This document shows, one piece after another, positions 15,174-19,364 of a DNA stretch of 19,364 nucleotides. The notes beneath the pieces are model-generated. The model was not told the DNA's origin and did not search any database. It saw only the letters and a list, made by a program, of their open reading frames with translations. Origin of the DNA: JAAZHK01 sp964536075 (GTDB lineage: Bacteria; Bacillota_I; Bacilli_A; RF39; UBA660); NCBI GenBank assembly GCA_964536075.1, contig CAZHWO010000015.1:1-19364 (forward strand), read 5' to 3'. The position numbers and the translations under genes are program-made. Position 1 is the first letter of the stretch. The number at the start of each line of letters is the position of its first letter.

Positions 15174-15202
15174 ATTATATGCTGGAAAGATCACCTTTAT
15201 AC
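15174..15202 (-). promoter_or_regulatory. Possible sigma-E promoter for bofA
   Basis: -35-like GTATAAA (15196-15202), 14-nt spacer, -10 CATATAAT (15174-15181), resembling the sigma-E pattern. bofA is sigma-E-controlled in B. subtilis. The implied leader is only about 8 nt, placing the Shine-Dalgarno at the very 5' end, so this is uncertain. Confidence 0.3.
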
Positions 15203-15793
15203 TATTTCTTTCCTATCTAATAAAGCTCTTTCTAAAGTAATGGCATCAATATAGTCCATATCAACACCGATAGGTATACCACTTGCCAGTTTGGAAACCC
15301 TAACATTCATATTTTCTAATATTTTTTTAATATATAAAGAGGTTGTTTCACCCTCAATATTGGGCGTTACCGCCATTATTATTTCATTATAGCCATTACG
15401 TTTTATCTCATCTAGCAATTGCAGAAAATTAATATCCTCTGGATTTATACCGTTTAAAGGAGAAATTAAATTATTTAAAACAAAATATTTTCCTTTATAA
15501 ATTCCTAATCTTTCAATAGAAAAGACATTTTTTGGAGAATCAACAACACACAAAACTCCCTTTTCTCGTTCATGATTACCACAAATTGAACAAACTTCTT
15601 TTTCAGAATAATTATTGCATATTGAACATTTTATTACATCTCTTTTAGCATTGTTTAAAAATTGTAGAAATAATGTAGCCTTTTCCTCATCCATATCTAA
15701 AAAAGCAAAAGATAATCTTTCACTAGTCTTCTCACCAATTCCTGGCAGGTATTTAAAAGCTTCCACTAAATTTTCTATACTCCTTGGATACAT
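15197..15793 (-). CDS. recR: Recombination mediator RecR
   Basis: 198 aa, exact family length. Helix-hairpin-helix at the N-terminus (YLPGIGEKTSERLSFAFL, about 15-32), a C4 zinc finger (Cys56, Cys59, Cys68, Cys71), then a Toprim domain starting LCVVDSPKNVFSIER and including AVTPNIEGETTSLYI and ASGIPIGVDMDYID. RecR with RecO loads RecA at gaps in the RecFOR pathway. ATG with AGGGGTTACT; it starts 8 nt after ebfC. The dnaX-ebfC-recR order is one of the most conserved bacterial clusters. Confidence 0.98.
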   Translation of the reverse strand: MYPRSIENLVEAFKYLPGIGEKTSERLSFAFLDMDEEKATLFLQFLNNAKRDVIKCSICNNYSEKEVCSICGNHEREKGVLCVVDSPKNVFSIERLGIYKGKYFVLNNLISPLNGINPEDINFLQLLDEIKRNGYNEIIMAVTPNIEGETTSLYIKKILENMNVRVSKLASGIPIGVDMDYIDAITLERALLDRKEIV

Positions 15794-15801
15794 AGTAACC
15801 C

Positions 15802-16101
15802 CTAGAATAATCCTGGTAAAGAATTAGCAAACTTACCTAATTTTTTTTCGGTTTCATCATCAATTCTTTTAAATAAACTATTAAGACCAACCAATAAGAT
15901 ATCTTGTAAAAAATCTTCATCTACCTCTGTAATATTAAAATTATCAGCGAACTTAATTTCCAGTAATTCTTTTTTTCCGTTGGCTTTCAATAATAAATTA
16001 GAATTTTTTTCTTCAAAAACAGTTTTTTCAACCTCTTCTTTGGCTTTTAACATATCTTTTTGTAAACTTTGAGCTTGTTTCATTAACGCTTGTAAATTCA
16101 T
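15802..16101 (-). CDS. ebfC: YbaB/EbfC nucleoid-associated protein
   Basis: 99 aa. The N-terminus MNLQALMKQAQSLQKDMLKAKEEVEK forms the characteristic helix across two short segments, and LLKANGKKELLEIKFADNF and DILLVGLNSLFKRIDDETEKKLG fit the EbfC/YaaK fold. Members are small dimeric DNA-binding proteins. B. subtilis YaaK lies in the same place between dnaX and recR. ATG with AGGAGG 9 nt upstream; 13 nt after dnaX. It lacks the usual Met/Gly-rich segment, though a short GLF tail remains. Confidence 0.93.
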   Translation of the reverse strand: MNLQALMKQAQSLQKDMLKAKEEVEKTVFEEKNSNLLLKANGKKELLEIKFADNFNITEVDEDFLQDILLVGLNSLFKRIDDETEKKLGKFANSLPGLF

Positions 16102-16114
16102 AAAATTATTCCTC

Positions 16115-17731
16115 CTATTTTATTTCAACTAATTCATTACCTAATAAATCCATAACTTCTTTTTCCTCTTTACTTATTTTCTTTGAAATTTTATTTTTTT
16201 CCAATTTTGTTTCAACCTTTTGTTCCTCATTAATTATACTATAAATAACACCGTTTTTTTTATCGGTTATATATTTTTCTTTATAAAAATTCCACTCATC
16301 ATCATTCAAAAAGATCATTTTTATTTGTTTTTCCAACAACATTATTAAAAACAACGTTATTTCTTCAATATTTTCATCAGCAGAATCAACCAAGGAAGAA
16401 TAAGGAAAACTAAATATTATATAATCTTCGCTAGCTGCGCGAATCTTTCCATCAGCTAGTATTGTAACGGCTTTTTTATACTTATCCTCAAACTTATAAT
16501 TTGAAAGATCAGCACATTTTTCAGCGGTATATTTCAAATTTTCCTTCGATGCACCAACAAAAGCATTATTAACTCTAATAGCTTTTATCTCATTATTCTT
16601 TTTTATATCTGTTGTAGCCATTAATGAAGGCTCATTATTCTCCATTATGGCTTTTTTTGCTTCTTTACCCTCTAAAATTATTTCCCGGGAAATAATTTTA
16701 GAATTTTTTATATTTTTAATTAATTCAATTTCTAATAACAATTTACTTGAATTTACATTTTTCATATTGTAAATTGTTAAATTTAAAGCCTCTAACAAAG
16801 ATAAAATGCGGTTTTGATCATACTTTGATTTAACACAATTAATAAATTCATTATGTAACTCACTAACTAACAATTCAATTATATCTTCAACCAATTTTTC
16901 TAAATTTTTCCCTTGTTCATCATATAAATTTAATTTTTTTATAACCAACTCAATATTATTATCAAAAATATCATCAATTAATTTGGAAATTTCTGTTAGA
17001 GATAATATCCCATTTACCAAATATATATTATCTAGAACAATAGTTCTATTACCATAAGATATAATCTTATCTAATAAACCAACGGCATCACGCATACCGC
17101 CATCAGCGCACCGGGCGATTTCACAAGCAGCTTCTTCAGTTATTGCAATTTTTTCTTTTGCACAAATTTTCATAACATTATCTTTAATAAAATTCTCATT
17201 AATTTTATTAAAATATAATGTTTGGCATCTCGATAATATTGTCAAAGGGACTTTTTGAACATCCGTAGTAGCTAAAATAAAAACAACGTGTTCTGGTGGC
17301 TCCTCTAACGTTTTAAGTAAAGCATTAAATGCTCCTCCAGACAACATATGTACTTCATCAATGATATAAACTTTATATTTTAGGGAACTAGGGATTAGAT
17401 TAATTTTACTTTTTAAATCTCTAATTTCTTCTACTCCATTATTAGAAGCCGCATCGATTTCTAAAATATCCATGGATTGATTATCATCAATTTCTAGGCA
17501 ACTTGCACATTTATTACAACAAACGCCATTTTCTAAAGAAAAACAATTAATATATTTAGCTAACAATTTAGCTGTCGTAGTTTTACCGGTTCCTCTAGGT
17601 CCGCAAAATATATATGCATGAGATATTTTTCCACTTTTCAAAGAGTTTTTAATTATTTTAGTAACAACCTCTTGCCCAACAACATCTTCCAATGTTTTAG
17701 GTCGATATTTTCTATATAAAGCTTGATACAT
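16115..17731 (-). CDS. dnaX: DNA polymerase III subunits gamma/tau
   Basis: 538 aa. AAA+ clamp-loader ATPase: Walker A GPRGTGKT (44-51), a zinc module with Cys71, Cys72, Cys75 and Cys78, Walker B DEVH (125-128), LEEPPEHV (143-150), and SRC (167-169). Domain III (about 220-350) is followed by a Lys/Glu/Asn-rich linker and a C-terminal tau region. It is the motor of the clamp loader and, in its tau form, couples polymerase and helicase. Own promoter at 17751-17779 and Shine-Dalgarno GGTGGTGAG. Two oddities lie near codons 343-365: a 32-bp Noc-type palindrome within the coding sequence, and an A7 slippery run whose -1 frame stops after five codons, giving a predicted 365-aa gamma-like form. Confidence 0.97.
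   Translation of the reverse strand: MYQALYRKYRPKTLEDVVGQEVVTKIIKNSLKSGKISHAYIFCGPRGTGKTTTAKLLAKYINCFSLENGVCCNKCASCLEIDDNQSMDILEIDAASNNGVEEIRDLKSKINLIPSSLKYKVYIIDEVHMLSGGAFNALLKTLEEPPEHVVFILATTDVQKVPLTILSRCQTLYFNKINENFIKDNVMKICAKEKIAITEEAACEIARCADGGMRDAVGLLDKIISYGNRTIVLDNIYLVNGILSLTEISKLIDDIFDNNIELVIKKLNLYDEQGKNLEKLVEDIIELLVSELHNEFINCVKSKYDQNRILSLLEALNLTIYNMKNVNSSKLLLEIELIKNIKNSKIISREIILEGKEAKKAIMENNEPSLMATTDIKKNNEIKAIRVNNAFVGASKENLKYTAEKCADLSNYKFEDKYKKAVTILADGKIRAASEDYIIFSFPYSSLVDSADENIEEITLFLIMLLEKQIKMIFLNDDEWNFYKEKYITDKKNGVIYSIINEEQKVETKLEKNKISKKISKEEKEVMDLLGNELVEIK
16617..16673 (-). other. Candidate -1 frameshift signal in dnaX
   Basis: In mRNA order: GAGGG (about 16668-16672) as an SD-like stimulator, 9 nt, slippery A-AAA-AAA in frame (16652-16658), then a stem-loop GCCAU-AAUG / CAUU-A-AUGGC (16617-16651; 9 bp, one bulge, 16-nt loop). 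After a -1 slip the frame reads S-H-N-G-E and stops at TAA 16635-16637. The layout parallels the E. coli dnaX signal. Runs of A are common in this AT-rich DNA, and the stem-loop starts with no spacer, so the function is unproven. Confidence 0.4.
16671..16702. promoter_or_regulatory. Noc-binding-site palindrome inside dnaX
   Basis: A perfect 32-bp palindrome centred on CCCGGG, whose core ATTTCCCGGGAAAT (16680-16693) equals the published B. subtilis Noc binding site. It encodes KIISREIILE in DnaX. The same core recurs at 18419-18432. Confidence 0.8.
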
Positions 17732-17750
17732 TATCTCACCACCTATTTAT

Positions 17751-17779
17751 ATTATAACATTGTTTCCCTTTTCTTCCAA
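17751..17779 (-). promoter_or_regulatory. Promoter of the dnaX operon
   Basis: -35 TTGGAA (17774-17779), 17-nt spacer, -10 TATAAT (17751-17756) preceded by TGT. It lies between tadA and dnaX. From here to mfd the intergenic gaps are 0-37 nt or overlaps, and no terminator is visible. Confidence 0.72.
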
Positions 17780-17788
17780 GATTTTACC

Positions 17789-18232
17789 CTAATTTCTTTG
17801 GTTTTTAAAAAAATCTTTTAATAGTTTTTCACATGGATCTTTGCATACATTAGGAACTAGTTTAACAAATGAATTCGAATCAGGATTATTAATTATTTTT
17901 AAATTTAAGTTAGATACTTTCATACTATTAGAAGCGCCATATATAACCGTTTTAATCCGGGATTGTTTAATGGCACTCATACACATATGACATGGTTCAA
18001 AAGTAACATACATAACACATTCATTAAGACGCCAATTACTTATTTTTTTTGAAGCTTGAACAATTGCATTAATTTCCGCATGAAAAACAGCGCATTTTCG
18101 CTTTTCTTTTGTATTGTGGCCTTTAGAAATAATTTTATCACCACAAACAATTATCGCACCAATAGGTATTTCACCTTTCTTTTCAGCTTTTTTTGCTTCT
18201 TTTAAAGCTATATTCATATAGTCTTCATCCAT
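17789..18232 (-). CDS. tadA: tRNA-specific adenosine-34 deaminase
   Basis: 147 aa. Zinc-dependent deaminase motifs HAEINA (His51, Glu53 as proton shuttle) and PCHMC (80-84, with Cys81 and Cys84 as zinc ligands). NEIPIGAI-type N-terminus (GEIPIGAIIV) and VIYGASNS fit TadA. It converts wobble A34 to inosine in tRNA-Arg(ACG). Start ATG 18230-18232 is chosen since GAGGTG lies 5 nt upstream. A longer frame back to 18310 would translate the SRP RNA and is rejected. The gene begins about 20 nt after the SRP RNA 3' end, so it is probably expressed by readthrough from the SRP promoter. Adjacent to dnaX, as in B. subtilis, though there the SRP RNA gene lies between tadA and dnaX. Confidence 0.96.
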   Translation of the reverse strand: MDEDYMNIALKEAKKAEKKGEIPIGAIIVCGDKIISKGHNTKEKRKCAVFHAEINAIVQASKKISNWRLNECVMYVTFEPCHMCMSAIKQSRIKTVIYGASNSMKVSNLNLKIINNPDSNSFVKLVPNVCKDPCEKLLKDFFKNQRN

Positions 18233-18251
18233 ATTACACCTCAACAATAAA

Positions 18252-18325
18252 GGTGCACATAAAAGATTTAACGTTAAGGCTGCTATTTTCCAATCCTGAC
18301 CTGGTTCCATTTCTTTTATTGCACC
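18252..18325 (-). ncRNA. ffs: Signal recognition particle RNA, small (4.5S-like)
   Basis: A 74-nt hairpin RNA. The apical part reads ACCAGGTCAGG-ATT-GGAA-AAT-AGCAGCC, matching the universally conserved SRP helix 8: GGAA tetraloop on a 3-bp stem, the symmetric CAGG/AGCAG loop that binds Ffh, and flanking pairs. The ends pair as GGTGCA/TGCACC and ATAAAAGA/TCTTTTAT with a single extra base. The sigma-A promoter just upstream predicts a start exactly at GGUGCA. There is no Alu domain, unlike the roughly 270-nt B. subtilis scRNA. The 3' side continues TTTATTGTT and then the tadA Shine-Dalgarno, so the base stem may act as a weak terminator or be a processing site. Confidence 0.93.
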
Positions 18326-18331
18326 AAGGTT

Positions 18332-18360
18332 ATTCTACAATAGTTTTCTTTTTTTATCAA
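18332..18360 (-). promoter_or_regulatory. Sigma-A promoter of the SRP RNA
   Basis: -35 TTGATA (18355-18360), exact 17-nt A-rich spacer, -10 TAGAAT (18332-18337). Start predicted at 18325, the first base of the SRP hairpin. The -35 abuts a parS palindrome (18362-18397), so ParB bound there could interfere. Confidence 0.8.
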
Positions 18361-18361
18361 T

Positions 18362-18397
18362 TGTTTTTTAATGTTTCACGTGAAACATTAAAAAACA
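18362..18397. promoter_or_regulatory. parS: parS site 1 (ParB/Spo0J centromere)
   Basis: TGTTTCACGTGAAACA (18372-18387) matches the Firmicute parS consensus exactly and sits in a perfect 36-bp palindrome. Directly upstream of the SRP RNA promoter. Confidence 0.92.
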
Positions 18398-18413
18398 TTT
18401 TATACCTGTAATC

Positions 18414-18437
18414 AAATTATTTCCCGGGAAATAATTT
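18414..18437. promoter_or_regulatory. Noc-binding-site palindrome between the parS sites
   Basis: Perfect 24-bp palindrome with core ATTTCCCGGGAAAT (18419-18432), identical to the B. subtilis Noc site. Its centre is 46 and 47 bp from the centres of the two parS sites. Confidence 0.85.
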
Positions 18438-18450
18438 TCTTTAAAAACAT

Positions 18451-18487
18451 ATTAAAAAAATCAATGTTTCACGTGAAACATTGATTT
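18451..18487 (-). terminator. parS: gyrA terminator containing parS site 2
   Basis: A perfect 30-bp palindrome (18458-18487) whose core 18465-18480 is TGTTTCACGTGAAACA, a consensus parS. On the gyrA transcript it forms a 13-15-bp hairpin starting 5 nt after the stop and followed by a run of seven T, the form of a Rho-independent terminator. So one sequence probably serves as both centromere site and terminator. Confidence 0.85.
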
Positions 18488-18492
18488 AAATT

Positions 18493-19364
18493 TTATTCAA
18501 GCGGTTCTTCTTTAGCAATTTTAGTAACATTGGCAACTTTTTGATTTTCCTTAAGGGAAATTAATTTTACTCCTTGTGTAACTCTTCTTAAAGTTGAAAT
18601 TTGATCTACAGACATTCGAATAATAATTCCATTATCCGTTATGATCATTAAATCTTCTTTCCCAGAAACAGTTTGGAAAGCAATAATGTTGCCGTTTTTA
18701 TCGTTGACATTTAAAGCTTTAACACCTTTGCTTCCTCGGTGCGTTAATCTATATTCATCTACCGACGTTTTTTTACCATAACCATTTTCTGTTACAGATA
18801 AAACCAGCTCATCTCCCAAAACTAAATCAGCACCAACAACAAACTCACCATTATTAATACTAATACCTTTTACACCTGATGAACCCCGTCCAGTTGGTCT
18901 AATCTCTCCTTCATTAAATCTAACCATTCGGCCATTTGAAGCTCCAATAATTATTTCGTTTTTTCCACAAGTTTTAATAACTGAAATTAATTCATCATCT
19001 TCCTTTAAAGTAATGGCTATTTTGCCTGTCTTGCGGATATTTTCATATTCAGAAATTAATGTTCGTTTAATCAAACCAAGTTTAGTAACAAAGGTTAAGT
19101 ATTTGTTTTCTTCTTCGTCGGCATTAACAACAATAATAGAATTAATGTCTTCGTCTTTTTCTATAGACAATAAATTGATAATTGGCAGTCCTTTAGACTG
19201 TCTGCTAAATTCTGGGATTTCATATCCTTTTGTGCGATATACCTTACCCTTATTAGAAAAGAATAAGACATAGTCATGGGTTCTCAATGACACAAGGTTT
19301 TTAACAAAATCCTCTTCATTTGTCGTAATACCTTTATTCCTACTCCACCACGGTTTTGCACACG
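18493..19364 (-). CDS. gyrA: DNA gyrase subunit A, C-terminal part (partial, frameshifted near edge)
   Basis: The C-terminal beta-pinwheel domain of GyrA, about 290 residues; the N-terminal catalytic part lies outside the window. Blades show FFSNKGKVYRTKGYEIPEFSRQSKG, with RPTGRGSSGVKGI, THRGSKGVKA and RRVTQGVKL as repeat signatures, and it ends KIAKEEPLE. GyrA wraps DNA so that gyrase can introduce negative supercoils. From 19332 leftwards the frame is open and reads GITTNEEDFVKNL. To the right the expected QNRGGVGIK (a GyrA-box variant, Q-x-RGG-x-G) appears in a different frame, so one base, probably a G in the AAAGG run near 19331-19335, is missing. Sequencing or contig-edge error is the simplest cause. 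The gene is followed by the parS-bearing terminator. Confidence 0.93.
   Translation of the reverse strand, partial: CAKPWWSRNKGITTNEEDFVKNLVSLRTHDYVLFFSNKGKVYRTKGYEIPEFSRQSKGLPIINLLSIEKDEDINSIIVVNADEEENKYLTFVTKLGLIKRTLISEYENIRKTGKIAITLKEDDELISVIKTCGKNEIIIGASNGRMVRFNEGEIRPTGRGSSGVKGISINNGEFVVGADLVLGDELVLSVTENGYGKKTSVDEYRLTHRGSKGVKALNVNDKNGNIIAFQTVSGKEDLMIITDNGIIIRMSVDQISTLRRVTQGVKLISLKENQKVANVTKIAKEEPLE

Noticed and set aside
16254..16266. Second A-run (A8) near the dnaX 3' end as a frameshift site
   Set aside because: A slippery-type heptamer is present but there is no SD-like element; it lies close to the normal end and such runs are common in this AT-rich DNA.
18233..18310. N-terminal extension of tadA by 26 codons
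   Set aside because: These codons coincide with the SRP RNA core (GGAA tetraloop and AGCAGCC); the real start has GAGGTG 5 nt upstream at 18232.
18193..18411. Plus-strand frame of 72 codons across the tadA start, SRP RNA and parS 1
   Set aside because: It runs antisense through the RNA gene and the parS palindrome, has no Shine-Dalgarno and no recognisable protein.
1..19364. CRISPR arrays, tRNA genes, insertion sequences or prophage genes
   Set aside because: No direct-repeat arrays, tRNA-like cloverleafs, transposase or phage proteins were seen on either strand.

Overview
This window looks like an origin-proximal chromosome segment of an AT-rich, low-GC Firmicute, most likely an uncultured Bacilli/Erysipelotrichia-type lineage. 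All 23 protein genes, including the partial gyrA at the right edge, and the one RNA gene lie on the minus strand, so the text follows transcription from right to left. YabG, SpoVT, BofA and Veg homologues suggest a sporulating, or recently sporulating, ancestry.

Right end (18.2-19.4 kb): the 3' part of gyrA, with an apparent 1-nt frameshift about 30 nt from the window edge. It is followed by a 130-nt centromere-like cluster: two perfect ParB/Spo0J parS sites flanking one perfect Noc-binding-site palindrome, at almost equal spacing (46 and 47 bp). The gyrA-proximal parS is also the stem of the gyrA terminator. Next comes a sigma-A promoter driving a minimal 74-nt SRP RNA, followed without a gap by tadA.

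Middle (7.95-17.8 kb): one promoter upstream of dnaX appears to serve a very tight ten-gene run: dnaX, ebfC, recR, bofA, holB, ricT, trmN6, rsmI, pth, mfd. Replication, repair and translation genes dominate. Compared with Bacillus subtilis, yabA, yazA, tmk, abrB and metS are absent here, and the pth-mfd...spoVT block has been joined between rsmI and tatD. dnaX carries a second Noc-type palindrome inside its coding sequence, directly upstream of a possible -1 frameshift signal (SD-like GAGGG, A7 slippery run, stem-loop, early stop) that would make a gamma-like short clamp-loader subunit.

Between 6.4 and 7.9 kb are an unrecognised 185-aa monocistronic gene with its own promoter and terminator, spoVT, and a 57-aa membrane protein upstream of tatD.

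Left part (1.8-5.6 kb): a short YabE-like 3D-domain protein, then four paralogous membrane-anchored or exported proteins clustered with a SipW-type (Ser/His, archaeal/ER-like) signal peptidase. This TasA/camelysin-like module sits where B. subtilis has rnmV, between the yabE-like gene and rsmA. It is the best candidate here for an undescribed system, probably a surface fibre or matrix locus. The window ends with rsmA, yabG and veg, which appear to be co-transcribed with the last three genes of the module.
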